64,000 nucleotides of DNA from Hydractinia symbiolongicarpus (taxonomy: Eukaryota > Cnidaria > Hydrozoa > Anthoathecata > Hydractiniidae), in NCBI RefSeq assembly GCF_029227915.1, contig NC_079880.1, positions 25,537,501 through 25,601,500 of the forward strand, given 5' to 3'. Every line of letters starts with the position of its first letter. Positions within the stretch are counted from its first letter, which is position 1. The notes beneath the pieces were generated by a model. That model saw nothing but the letters and a program-made list of their open reading frames with translations, did no database searches and was not told the origin of the DNA. Both the position numbers and the translations under genes were made by a program. Below, piece after piece: positions 50,226 through 62,639 of this stretch.

Positions 50226-50608
50226 CCTTGACTTATTTCGCCTCGAAATTTAAGAGCCTCGCATTAAAAGTGAGCCTCGCATTGCTGATTTCTATGTGGC
50301 CCAACACACCTCGAGAAGTTTGTAAAAAAATATTTATTATCTTTACACAGGCTTGTCTACTTCAAATTTTTCACTTATCTTATCGGCAAAAAAAGTAGAT
50401 TAAAGAGATTAAATTCTGCCTCAACGCTACACGTTTTTTTGTAATGCCGATTTTTACCAATAAGAAAAAATCCTGCATACATAGCACAAGAGTCCATTGG
50501 CAGACCGGGACACAAGCAGGACAAGGGGAACCGTTTATCGCATTTCAAATTTCTAATAGTTCGCACCAATAGCTAAAAGCTAAATTTACACTGAAACGCT
50601 ACAGCTCT

Positions 50609-50694
50609 CAACCTCGTGCCCAGGGTCTTGTGGCCCCTGAGCCGTTATTACGATCAACTTATCAACAAGGCAAAATGCCCTGGGAACGGGGTTG
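50609..50694. mobile_element. MITE-like element, 86 bp, sister of the previous
   Basis: CAACCTCGTGCCCAGGG and CCCTGGGAACGGGGTTG bound an interior different from the copy at 50139, so the family is defined by its ends. A further decayed end is at about 49476-49512. Confidence 0.7.
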
Positions 50695-51223
50695 TACAGC
50701 GCTATAGGCGAGGTAAGCGGAAGTCTCCTTAATTAAGATTTTTTTTACTTCAGGCTACTTTTAAAAAATCTCTGCATTCGACTCTCTTTGTATTCTTTTA
50801 TTGGCATTGAATTTTAAAGCACTTTTATTTTTGCATACAATAGGAAAAAACTGGGGCTTCAAGAATAACAATTAAAAATCATTTTAGCATGCAGCAACGC
50901 TAAACGCTGCTTCAAGTATGGATTCAATCCAGACTTTCCGCAGCGGCTACCACATATGGCCAAAACGCGCCCCGACGCGAAACCTTTTTTATTAGTGTAT
51001 ATCCAAGATCCCTTGCAAACGAGGTTAAGGCTGACACAACAGTTTCACTCTGCACGCGCTTTGCACATTGATCCATCATTAGAGATATTTTTAAAATTAT
51101 TTTCTATGATCATGTTAACGAAGTAAAGAACTTAAAAGAACTAGGGAAATTAATGGATGCAAAACTTCATGAAATGTGTAAATTGTAAAAGCATAAAATC
51201 CGAACATTCATACAATCTCGAAG

Positions 51224-54200
51224 TTAATATTTCGCTGTATGTTTTGTCTTAGTCCTCCATTTAGTAACTGCTTTTTCTATTATTCTTGCTATACTTTTAT
51301 ATTTGGTAAACAGAGTCTTGGGTAAAAAGTCTTTCATTTTAATCACTTGAACGTCTTTCGGCGCAAATGTTTTCATGAACATTTCATGGGACTTTAACCA
51401 GACCTAAAAAACAAACAAGAAGACTCCGTATTTTTTTCTGTATTTGCGCAAAATGATACCACAATGGCGATGGCTGTATCTGTGTGATTTTATACCTGTG
51501 GTACAGACGAGGCAGACGAAGCAACAAAAATTAAGTTTTATTTATTTCAAACTTCAACATCCACAAGATTCAAAAAATGATTGCATTACAGACGAGAGTG
51601 TTGCTTGCAATTTGCATTTACCTGCGTACGAGCTGGTGACATTTTCTCATTATATTGATCTGTCCATACCACCGTGACCGGAATGTCAGGAAAGGGGCGT
51701 ATTTTCTGAAGCATTCTAAAATAAAATAACAGATTCGTGCAGTCAGTCATTCAGAATGTAAAACATCCCAGGAAAGCTTGCAATTTTTTTTTAAATAATT
51801 GAGAACAAATTCATGAAGTTATCCTATCTATAAAGTGCTTGCCCGACCGGCCTGACGTTCAGGACGCCTGCGAGAAAAAAACACGAGAATTTAGGAATAA
51901 AAGTAGCAGAAAAGAAAAAAGTCAGGCTAATCGGGTTCTAAAGTTCTACTCTATAAGTTCGCATTAAAACCCATGAGCTTATATGAGATTTTTGTTTTAT
52001 AAGAAAATGTTTTGTAGGAATATTAGAAAGAGACTTCAAGTTAAAAGAAAGGTCATCCAATTCTATTTAAAATAAATAGGTTACGAGGTTTTTCAAAAAT
52101 ATAAATGGCCGTTCACCACGTGTATTTTTAATTTTTGAATTTCTGTATAGGTAAAAACAACAATTGACATTAACGGTGACAATTACGCAACTCTTCAAAT
52201 AAGTCACGTGATTTGCTAATATTATTCTCTTGAGGACTATCAAAGTCTTATGAGATGAAAACAAGCACACGTTGATCCACCCATTTTTAATTGCATTTTT
52301 CTGACTTTTCTTAAGTGAAATGAAACTTTTCCTGATGTTTTAATACATAATAAACAAGTTGATTAAAAAACGCGCAATGACCTGATTTTTGAAAAATTTA
52401 TCAAACTTCCTGATTTTTCCAGGTTTCCAGGTGCGTGTTAACATGTTGTCAACAAACCACATAAATAAAACCATGGAGAAAGAGTAAATCTACACCAAGT
52501 TCACCGAGCACGGTGTAGTTAAATGTTTATTCTATAACCAAAACCTTCCCACAATTCATTTCCTGTACCAATCTCCAAAAACACAATCTGAAGATCAAAA
52601 TATTTAGACTGCAAGACGTATCAAAAACGTTCCTGGAATCATGCAAAGCTGTGAGAGAAAGCACTTTTTACAATGTCCGGTATTGCTATTTACCCTCTCT
52701 CTCCTATTATTTTAAAAACAATTTCTTATACTTGTTATCAAAGTAAAGTAATCGCCTATCATTCTCGCACATCTCATCGAAAGTCACGTCATATAAAGGC
52801 ATCGAATGCTAAGTGCCACAAATATGCCTGTATGTTTAAGAGCATTCTTTTCGTGTCTTTTCATGTTCATCCCGTTAGTCTGGAAATCTGTTTTAAAAAA
52901 AACATTAAACAACATTAAACAAAAATTAAATTTAGTTTAAAGGAACCAAAAGAATCGCATAAAAAAGCTTTGTTTCAATCTCATCGAAAGTCACGTGACA
53001 TAAAGGCATTGCATGCTAAGTCCCACAAACTTTTTTGCCTGTATGTGAAAGAGTATTCTTTTCATGTTCATCTCTTTTTTAAGTCTAAAATTGTTCTCGA
53101 AAACCATTGTAAAAAAATCATTCAAAACAAAAAATGAAATTTAGTTTAAAGGAACCGGAAAAATGGAATAAAAAAAGCTTTATTTAAAGTTTCAAGACTC
53201 GACCCGTTTCTTCATAAATCTTTGATGCAACATGTTAAAAATAGGCGACAGGCTTTCAAAGCAACTTTTGATAACTATAATATTTAAAGATAACAAAAAA
53301 AAACTGAGGCTTAATCGCCAGGGGTTTATATACAACTTTTAATAATATAAATATTAATTTGGCTAAAAAGAAACTCCGATTAAATTGATAAATGCAAAAT
53401 AAACATTGAACTGGTCACGAAAATTTGAGAAACAAAATATCTGTTCTCCTCCTCTGGTGGTAAAATTTCCCATAATGCTTTGGCAATCAAGTAGCTATAT
53501 CCATAGCAAAAAAAATCAAGTTGTCAGACATTTATTTTAACAGTGAATTTTAACAGTAAATTTCAGTAGTAAATTTTGCGCAAAGAAGTGTAAAAAAATA
53601 AAACCCCTTTTATTAGAACCCAGCTTATAAAAAATTGAAGTTTAACATCTGTGCCTTAGGAAAGGTACCAAGCTTTACAATAAAAAACAACACAAAACAA
53701 ACATTTATACAAGGAGAAGATATAAATCACGTAAGAAATTAATTAACGTTAAGTTGATTTTTTCACGCCTGGTTTAGGTTGGAAAAAGCTGTTATTCACA
53801 GCTTCTAAAAACGTTTTTAACCATTTACTTAAAAATAAATTTGTGAAGTCACTAAATTCACATTCACATAATATTGATAAAGTTAGGAGATATAAAAAAA
53901 AAATGAATTCTTATTCTCAGCCTATTTTTGACCTCCACGTTGAAAGCGTTGATCACAGTATTCAATTTCAGTTCCTTTTATTCCCACCGATTTTTCTAAC
54001 AAAAAAATCGAGACAAAACTACTCACGTATAACACGTGGTTATGGAAGGTTGTTATTCTCCATAGAGTAATTTAATAAATTCCCTTTGATGTGCAAAATA
54101 TAATTGCTGTGAAAATTATCCTTAAAAAACTTTCACAACACTTCGATCTGCAACAAAATGAAACGTGCTAAATACCGACCTACAGTGGTTTAAAACGTAT

Positions 54201-57200
54201 CATCAATTACTGAAAGAAACGTGCGTTAATTTGACGGCGCATTAAATTGAAGTTTTACAAAAGGTGGTGATAATCCCCCGCGTAAACACCTTAAATGTGA
54301 AAATAGGTTTCCCTACGCACCTTAATTCATTAATTTTTCGCGCACATCAAATTTAAACCGCGCAAAATATTTCTTATCAAAAGGCGCGTGAAAATTTGAT
54401 TGCGCGAAACTGAAAAAAACTAACGAAAACGCTTATAAAATTTATGATCGATAAGAAACGAAACACGAAGTTTCAATGTGATCTATTAATGTTTTAAAAA
54501 TATGTATTTAACGCAACAAAACAAAACAAAAACAAAACCAAAAAAAACCTCAACGATGGGGCGTCGTTTTGTTACGTTTAAATTAAAGGCAGTACACGTT
54601 AACTAAATATGTAACGCATTCACAACACGACATCTGAGAAAACAAAACAAATATTTATCGTTATAATTTAAAAGTTTGAACAAGCAAAATAAATATTTTC
54701 CTTGTAAAATAATCGGTTTTATTCCAACAAGATTTTTTTGTAGACTCTGCAACAATAGAAGCTGCACACTATGACGTCAAAGCCTTGTTTTTTTCTCGCT
54801 TATTTTTTTTGCTCGCTTATTTTACAAAATGCTGTGCATGGTGCACTATGGTGCACGAAATCTGCTGAATATGTGCAAATCCAGTTGGCACCTCGAGGTG
54901 TTTTAACAAGTGGACCATTATTTCGAACAATAAAACCAACGTGTCCAGAGTGAAACGTGCATCAAGTCAAAAAAAAAAAAATTGTCGCCAAACTTATTTA
55001 AAAATTTTCCTTCAAAACAAAACACAAAAGAAAATTATCAATACTTTTGAATCTTCAAATAATATGTTAACGTTAAACACCTGAAGAACATTGTTTTGCA
55101 CGTGTTTTCCCACCATTCATGAACGCAAAGGGATTGGTAACTAGTACCCAAGCCTTGCTTTATATTCGTTACCATGAAATCAACAAGAAAGTGTATTTTT
55201 TCTGCAAAATTAAAACTTGAAGTATTAATCAGAAATGGATTTCAAAACTTCCTAAAACTTGTGAGTTTCACATTGAGAGATACTACTTCTTCCATCTTTT
55301 ATTCGTTCATTCATTTATCCATTCATCCGAAAGTGACTAACAGAAATTGGATAAAGAGTAAAGGACATTTCACTTCTTAAGAACATCATATCAACGATTG
55401 ATCATTTTGTATAAAAGTATTGAGCTTCTCAGTAGCCGAGCATTGGTTAGTTCTCAAATATCAACTTGGTAATAACACACGCACGCATATTAAATTATTT
55501 ATTTCGGGTAGTTCTAGATGCAAACCTCCTTTCAAGGAGTAACCCTTTCCTATTCTACTTTTAAATTAAAACACGTTGATTGATTGATTGATAAATCAGC
55601 TACTGATTGGTTTATCTCGTTTTGACCTCTTTCGTTGGGACATAGATATTTTTTTGGAACCGAATGGTATTCCAATGAAGCATAAACTATTCGTCTATCT
55701 AGCTACAGTGAAACCATTTTATAGCGGGATCGGTACTTAAAAAAAGTACCCGTTATAGACGTGTCTTCCACACAGAGTCATAAATTGGATAAAAAAGATA
55801 AAGAGTTAAACAAAAAAAACTGTAAAAAAATAAAATTAAAATAAGCAAACAAAAAAATTCTGGATATCAAGCTTTTCCACGCAATATATAAATCACTTTT
55901 TCCGCTATTCCAGCCAGTTTGTTCATTTTACAAAACAGTGATGGATTTATTAAGACACTGCTGGTGAGGTACCGCCGATTGGGGGATCGGCAGCTTAGTT
56001 GGTTGGGCGCTAGACTCACGTTTAAAAGGTCGTAGGTTCGAACACTGCATATGGCCGTTGTCCAAGTGGGCACAAATCTCACAGATTTATGTAGCTCAAA
56101 TGGAAGCTTTGGTCACTAGAGCTTCCTTTGTGGTCCATTATTGAAACAGCTGCCAGGCTACATCCCCTGAGTTTAAGATATAAGAAATAAGAATCAGTAC
56201 TGCTACCTTGCTTGAGACAAACTCTCATTTAAGAAGTAACTTTCTTCCACCACCGAGCTCATATGGCCTGGTTTACATCGCAAATATTTCTAAAGAGAAG
56301 CATTAAAATTACACAATGTTACACCGGCTCTGTTAGAGGGTAAAATCATATGGACAGGAATAAATTCATTCAGTCATTCATCATCATTTTTTTACTTTAC
56401 GTCAAAGGGAAAGTCCCTTTATTAAACCTTACAACTTGACTCAAAAAAGAATGTGTGGAAAGAACCCTTCTTATAGTGTTGCCATCATTTTGAAAATGTT
56501 ATTTTTTGGTCTGACGATATTACTAACAGTCAACAAAAACATTTTTTTTTTAAACACTGATAAAATTCAATAAAGTGTCACGTTACAGAACAAAAAGTAG
56601 CAAAATACAGCAGATTAGCTGGTTATTTGAACAAGTTTTATAATTTCATTACACACATTTTGTGGAACACACTGCGGGAGGGGGGGTGGGGGGGTTGGAG
56701 GGGAGATAAGTGACAAAAAAATAGTTTTGCGTGATACAAAATTTTTCCCCAAGTGGGCTTATTAGTCCGATATAATTTTCAGGGCGGGGCTTATTAAAAG
56801 GGGCTGGGATTGATCGAATATTTACATTATTTCAGGTGTCTCCTGGTCACCCTTCCCAACTGAACTTTAACTTTCTTAAATGTAATGTTAATTCTTGAAA
56901 AGCCGTGTCGAAAAGGGTCAACTTACATGTTCATCTTTGATATATCAGTTCAACGTCAACAGTTCATAACGTCAATAAGGGCGTGAAAAGATGTTAAACG
57001 AGCGCCCGCCCGATGTTAAAAAAGGATCAGCCTACATGTTCATCTTTGACATATCAGTTTGATTAAGAACAGTTAATAAAATTAATAAGGACGTCAAAAG
57101 ATGTTGAAATAGCGCTTGCTCTATGTAAAAAGTTGGACGAGCTCCATCCGTGTGCATCAACTTTTTTTTAAAAAAAAGTATAAAACATAACCACAGAAAA

Positions 57201-60200
57201 AAGCGAAGTGTAATTCATCTCCTATCTCAGATAACATTAAAACGAAACTTCGTTTTATCGTACGATACTAACTATGCGTGGGAGGGGAATTGCAATGTTC
57301 AAAAAAACTTTCCACGAACTTTCAATTTCTACGAATTTCTAAATTATCCAGAACACTGTTTAAAAAGAAACCGTAAAAGAGGCAGATAGATTAAAAAGAT
57401 ATGACGTCATAATATTTGTTGTTAAAACATTATCGTTGAGAAAATCCATGCGCATCTTGATAACAAACCCAGAAAACCGAGTCGAACCTGTTAAAGTTAA
57501 AGTAAACGATTAGTTTATTTTTTTTTGAATTTTGTCATAAAATCCCCATGTCCATTTCCCGTCTACACGATCCTGAACGTTGAATTTTTCACTCCTTAAA
57601 AAAGTTGATAAAAACGGTTTTTCTGATTCCAAAAACAACTTTCTGCAGAGTCAAACAGAGCAAACAGACACACTAGCAAAATCCAGACACACAATTCATA
57701 TACTACCACTGCAGTAGGAAACACACTAGCAAAATTCATATAACACCACTGCAGTAGGAGACACACACACTAGCAAAATTCATATACGACCACTGCAGTA
57801 GGAGACACACTAGCAAAATTCATATACAAAATTCATTCATATACTGCAGTACGTACAACAGAGAGGTACATCACAGATTTAACGCAGGTAATAAGCCATT
57901 ACATAAGTGATTATCAACTGATATTGTCAGACGAAAAACTACCCAAGAGTTTGAGCCACAGGAGGAGTTACACATTGTTTTTTGTTTTCACAATAGACTT
58001 ATCATTTCTAACTTAAAATGACAGTCTGACATTCTTATAAAATAAAAGCGTGCAATCTGTGAAACTTTACTATTATTTTGTTGGGAAAAACCATTTGACA
58101 AGAAAAGTCATTGAGTCATCTTTTTGTCTTGATTCTCTAGTTAAAAGTGTCGAAGCAATAACAAAATTATTGTGACGGATTTTCCTAATCATTAAAATAA
58201 TTTTACATCTTCACGCCCTTCTAAAACCTTCAAAAGTAAAACAAACCTCCAAATATTATCTGATGAATCCTTTCTTGAAGCAATGCAAATTTTTAATCTC
58301 AGATACAAAAATTGTTAAAATTAGAGATTGTCTTTTTTGTATTATATTTTTTGTATTCTTAGAATTATTAGTAAAACAGCAAGCTAGGAGGTCTTATAAT
58401 TTCTTACCATCAGGAAGTCGAAATAGTTAAGGTGGGAAAAATTACGCTGGATTGCAAACGAATTTTCTGCAGCCAGAAATCCTTTCCTTTTTGAAGTTTT
58501 TGAGCGCGAATGGTCTCACTTACCTGAATATAATTTAACTCGCTACCACCCACTACCCATCTCACAGTACCTGTAAAATAACTTATTTTTATACCTGCCT
58601 TCTTTGTACATCTTCTGATGCCCCAGGATAATTCATGGGTTGGTGTAACAATTTTGTCTGCAAGCCAAGCCTTGTCAAGCCAAGTGCGGATGATATATGA
58701 TGGAGTTGCAGTGAAGGTAAATATGAGTTGAACCTAAACACAAGATGATGAAAATGTTGTGCACTCAATTGTTTCCACAAAGTACCTGATAATAGACCAG
58801 AACTAGTTGGACTATAGTAGACGTAAGCAAAAATTTATTCTGAAAATATTACAGGAAATTTCAAAAGTTGACAAACATAAATACATTCAAAATAAAATGC
58901 CAAATAAAAATTTAACAAGGATATATTAGTTAAATAGAAGTTGTTATGGTTGACATTTCTCTATCCTAACAGGGCTCTTAATAACTCCCACCCAAAGGTA
59001 AAGTCAACACGTCTTATTCTGAGTAGTTTTTTGTAACCAAGAGTTTAACTTGGTTGATAAATTATTAAAAAATGTATATCTGCTCAATGAACGTTATATA
59101 GTAGATCCAACATAGAGCTATTAGATTTCATCAATTTCTGGAGGCAGCTCTTATGAGAATGAGGCGTACAAAATCAGTGAGTAAACATTTAAAAAAGAAA
59201 CTTTCGTTGAGGTCCTTGTTGTACAAGGAAGAACTTACCAATATGCTGTCCATGGATTGTCTTTGCCCAGAAAGAGACCATTAAATAACGGATTAATAAA
59301 AACAGCTGAAGCCACAGTACTAAAAGAAGTAGAGTAATAACTTTAATTATGGATTGATTTCCATTTTGAGCAAAATCTAATGCATAAAGTAGAAGTTTTG
59401 ACATTCTTTTTATAGATTCAAGTTTGAGGAAATCTGAGGACTCTTTCGGAGAAGATGCTAATATTTTTTTCATAATACAAATTGAGATAATTCGAGGACA
59501 TTTGAGCACATTCAATACCGTATTTCCTCTAGGGGAGTGTTTAAAAGAAGGGTGCTTATAAAATTATTTAAAAAAACCCTTGCAAAAAATTGTGAAAGGG
59601 GTTAAAAAAATACTTATTTAAACTTTTATCATTCAACTTCACTCTAAGAAATTTTTGAAAAGTGAAAGGAAAATTTACAGCTAGTTTGTAAACAGTGCCT
59701 TGGCACTCATTTAGGAGTTTGAACGTATCATTATAACTCTAATAAGCTGGGCGCGTAATAAAGGGGGCACGCTCATTAAAATATTTTCGGCTTTATTTTT
59801 ATTTTTATTTTCTCGCCTTAACGTCCGTTTTTCATGCTAGCATGGGTTAAACGGGGTATATTAATGACCCTCTTCCAATCTGATCTATACTGTGTTAGAT
59901 CAAAACTCAACTTCCTTTGTATCAAGTCTGTCCTTATAACCTCCTGCTAAATCTTTCTCGGTCTGCCTCTGGGCTTTACCCCAGAAACTATCAAGTCCCT
60001 ACACTTTCTTACCCAATTATCCCCCTACATTCTTTTCAAGTGCCCCAGCCAATTCAATCTTCTTATCTGGATAACATCTTTAATTCTACGGATACTTGCT
60101 TCTTAGCTCATCTGAACTCTTTCTGTCTCTCAGACTGGTGTTACACATCCACCTAACCATTCTCATATCATTCCTTTCTATACGGTCAAGATGTTCCTGC

Positions 60201-62639
60201 TTCACTGCCCATGTCTCACTACCGTACAACATAACACTTCTTACACAGGCCTCAAACAACCTACATTTTAACTCAATTGACAAGACTCTGCTAGTCAACA
60301 AAGGAAGTAACTCTCTGAACTTTTTCCAAGCAGAACCTATCCTGCAAGTAACACTTCCGGTAAAAATAGGGAGCCGCTAAATACAAGGAGGAAGGGGGGC
60401 TAAAAAAGGAAATACGGTATCTTTTACAAAATAAAGGATATGGCAGATACAGTTTCAAGTTTTAATAGGTTTTCCATTTTCACAATCTTGAATTAATCAC
60501 GCCCATGACATCATAAATATTGAGCAGTCTTTTATGATCTAGAATATCCAAATTGGTAAAATAATATCCTGTTAAAAAAAAGGTCTTGTTTGGTAATCAA
60601 TAAAATAATTTTGTTCATATTTTGTTTTTTTTCTATGCCTGTGTTGAAGTATTATTAAAGTAAAAATCACAAGTCAAATTGACCGTATTTCCACCATAAA
60701 AAGTACAATTTTACCCTTAGTTTTCTGGTAGATTTAATTCTAAATATACTTTTCCAGTATGTCTGCATTATCAACAATGTCGTTTTGTTGGAAATTAATT
60801 TCATTCATGTACAATCCCCACATGATAATTTTGCATACAATACAGTTTCACATTTATTATGCTAGTTTTTCTAATGCATGTCTGCAAGAAAAGAAAATTT
60901 CTGGTCTGCCTATACAAAAAAACATACTCTTGAAAGATCTGTGTGTAAAACTTCATAGCTGTAGCACCAAGATCTGCACCAACAAGTATATACGGCTTCT
61001 CTTCATTCTCAAATAATTTGTGTAAATCCTCAGCCATACTAAAACAAAAATCGGTAACTATCTTTTTTTTGGCTATTCAGTTCAAAATAGGCAAAGAAGC
61101 CTAGGGAAAAAGAAGCTTTATGTCATGCAGGGAGTCAGGCAGGTGTACTTCATAAATGAATGACTTGCAACCTGTTTCAGAGATCGATTTAACGTAATTT
61201 TAATGGATTGCAACGTTTCTGCGTGTGAGAGCGGAAAACTTTTTTTGACATTCGGAACTGTTTTGGTATCTTTGCGACTCGTTTTTCATCACTTTGCGAA
61301 TCAATTTTGTTGGATTGGAGCAAACAGCGAATCAAAATATCCTTTCCTTGAAACAACCCTGGTGTGATTATGACTACGATCTACCATATTTGAAAGTAAA
61401 ATACTTTGCAGAACAACTAAACAAAAATTTGCATTTACTTATTTGCTTGAATTTACGGTAATTTTTTTAGGACCGCGTCAATGCTACATTTATTTCCCAA
61501 AAGAAAAAATGGGCTGTCCAAATAATAAGCAAAAACAAACATGGTGCATTAAAGTTGTGGCATGCACTCTTGACTGCTCATTAGTCGTTTCTGTTGTTGT
61601 TGTTTTTATTCTTTTAAAAATATATTGAAATTTTAATTCACATTTTTGATGATAATTTGTGTAAATTGGGTTGCAGTATTTAGCGAACAGCGAACCCTTA
61701 TTTCAATTATTGTGTTTTCTTATACGAAATTGAAAAAGCAGCTAAAAATAAGGTTGAAATCATTTTTAAAATCGCTCACATAGAGCATCCACACTACACT
61801 TCGAAGTTTTTTAAAATGTAAAGCTTGACTTATAGCTGTTATTATTTAATAATGTGTCAAAACTTACAGACTATCTTTTATTAAAAAATCTGACCACCCT
61901 TAACATGGTACTATTTTGATCCTCCAGATCAAAAATCTGTTAACGGTTTTAAAAGCAATAACTATTAATTGGGTGGAATTTATTTTGTTCCAAAAATATG
62001 GGTTGCTCGAAGTTTTAGGTCTTCACTAGCTCTGGTTCTCAGTAAAATTGGTTATGTTGCCATAACATGTTATGGTATTCTTGAAGTACATTGTAATGGT
62101 AGAACTGCTGCAGAAAAAGAAAAACCAATGCTCTTATTCCACCACACTCAATATATTTATTTTTGAACATGTCATCCTAAATAAACTGTTGTTATTATTT
62201 GTGTGATGATTTAAAGTTGCAAAGTTTAAAAATCTTAACCTTAATTCTAAGTTATCCTAAAACCCAATCGATTGATAATCAAGTTATTTAAGTTGAAGGG
62301 AAAAGATATACAACAAATGCATTTACCGTTCCACAGTATGAGCTTTGCCATGTGTTTTACTTTCGTTTACACCCTAAAAATTGAAAATAATTGGGTCTAT
62401 AATTGTGTATATTTTAAAAACTTGCTAGAAATAAATTGTGAAAGATGTCAATGCACGTTTCTTCTTCAACTAGCAAAATGTATTTTTAAAATCCACTAAT
62501 TGGCTGTCATGTTACATAAATTATTTTGAAAAACAAACAGACCACGTGCAAAGCCCTGTTATACATCATTTTTTTTAACAACCCTTACTTTAACAACTCT
62601 ATCGCTAAATCCAAGACCAGCTCTATCATAAATACATAC
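51224..62639 (-). CDS. alpha/beta-hydrolase-fold protein, probably inactive, 5' partial
   Basis: Eight minus-strand exons join in phase: 62639-62589, 62373-62327, 61038-60928, 59319-59239, 58733-58595, 56289-56207, 51715-51622 and 51403-51224 (stop). In order they give VCIYDRAGLGFSDR (the classical YDR-x-G-x-G-x-SD loop), a linker, KPYILVGADLGATAMKFY (nucleophile elbow), VASAVFINPLFNGLF (next strand), a lid with SSALGLTRLGL, KYLRCKPGHMSSVV, and PDIPVTVVWTD (late core strand). Alpha/beta hydrolases normally have G-x-S-x-G at the elbow and a final catalytic His. Here the elbow is G-A-D-L-G and the last loop reads KMKDFLP with no His, so hydrolysis is doubtful; an Asp nucleophile as in epoxide hydrolases is an alternative. 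The N-terminus, with the first core strands, was not found up to 64000 and may lie outside the window. Confidence 0.78.
52771..53190. repeat. diverged tandem duplication, unit about 205 bp
   Basis: CTCATCGAAAGTCACGT at 52773 and again at 52980. The order of words (ATAAAGGCAT, GCTAAGT, CACAAA, GCCTGTATGT, TTTAGTTTAAAGGAACC, AAAAAAGCTT) is kept in both copies with many substitutions. Confidence 0.85.
55982..56206 (+). mobile_element. tRNA-derived SINE
   Basis: The head CAGCTTAGTTGGTTGGGCGC (A box) and GGTCGTAGGTTCGAACACTG (B box, GGTTCGAA) are a good tRNA-like promoter. A body follows (CAGATTTATGTAGCTCAAAT...) whose fragment recurs at 33462. It ends right at the donor of the hydrolase exon at 56207. 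Confidence 0.75.
56675..56705 (+). repeat. G-rich tract with G-quadruplex potential
   Basis: Runs of 3, 7, 7 and 4 G separated by one or two bases, in a hydrolase intron; the transcript carries the C-rich strand. Confidence 0.7.
56740..56830. mobile_element. fragment of a GGGCTTATT-type inverted-repeat element
   Basis: CAAGTGGGCTTATTAGTCCG and GGCGGGGCTTATTAAAAGGG resemble the interior of the older element around 59.5 kb. Confidence 0.4.
56905..57135. repeat. tandem duplication, unit about 110 bp
   Basis: ACATGTTCATCTTTGATATATCAGTT (first 20 bases matched) recurs at about 57033 as ACATGTTCATCTTTGACATA, followed in both copies by a CAATAAGG / TAATAAGG word and AAAAGATGTT. Confidence 0.8.
57665..57850. 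repeat. minisatellite, unit about 40-50 bp, 4 copies
   Basis: ACACACTAGCAAAATTCATA recurs at about 57668, 57722, 57766 and 57804, each followed by CCACTGCAGTAGGA in most copies. Confidence 0.9.
59514..60418. mobile_element. older inverted-repeat element interrupted by a LINE
   Basis: ATACCGTATTTCCTCTAGGG at 59515 and GGAAATACGGTAT at 60406 face each other. Between them is a LINE fragment, so the LINE appears to have landed inside this element. Confidence 0.55.
59810..60345 (-). pseudogene. LINE reverse transcriptase, 3' end only
   Basis: The minus strand reads CVRSVMLYGSETWAVKQEHL, then ERNDMRMVRWMCNTSLRDR (the typical C-terminal part of an invertebrate non-LTR reverse transcriptase ORF2), then RGRPRK and finally YRSDWKRVINIPR. 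Stops and frame changes interrupt it, and the 5' part, with the polymerase and endonuclease, is missing, as for a truncated insertion. Confidence 0.8.

Larger units (their letters stand above)
47785..51223. other. intergenic, repeat-rich
   Basis: The first part is T-rich and may be the 3' UTR of the flavodoxin-fold gene. From 49.3 kb several CCTCGTCCC-type elements and a hairpin are present. No supported gene. Confidence 0.5.
51716..56206. other. large intron of the hydrolase gene
   Basis: About 4.5 kb between the exons ending at 56207 and starting at 51715. Holds the tandem duplication at 52.77-53.19 kb and a tRNA-derived SINE at 55.98-56.2 kb. A 60-codon plus-strand frame at 54771-54953 with a hydrophobic start is unsupported. 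Confidence 0.6.

Noticed and set aside
54771-54953. 60-codon plus-strand frame with a signal-peptide-like start
   Set aside because: Short, isolated, inside a hydrolase intron; only two cysteines and no recognised peptide family.
55982-56050. Possible functional tRNA gene
   Set aside because: Boxes A and B are present but the acceptor stem does not pair and a SINE body follows.
57510-57642. Minus-strand open frame after a CTGCAG acceptor, ending in a stop (about 43 codons)
   Set aside because: It needs an incoming phase that the neighbouring hydrolase exon (ending at 58595 in phase 0) does not give, and the hydrolase chain is complete without it.
58432-58574. Two short minus-strand segments with good splice sites, between hydrolase exons
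   Set aside because: Neither fits the reading phase, and the exon at 56289-56207 gives the expected continuation of the protein.
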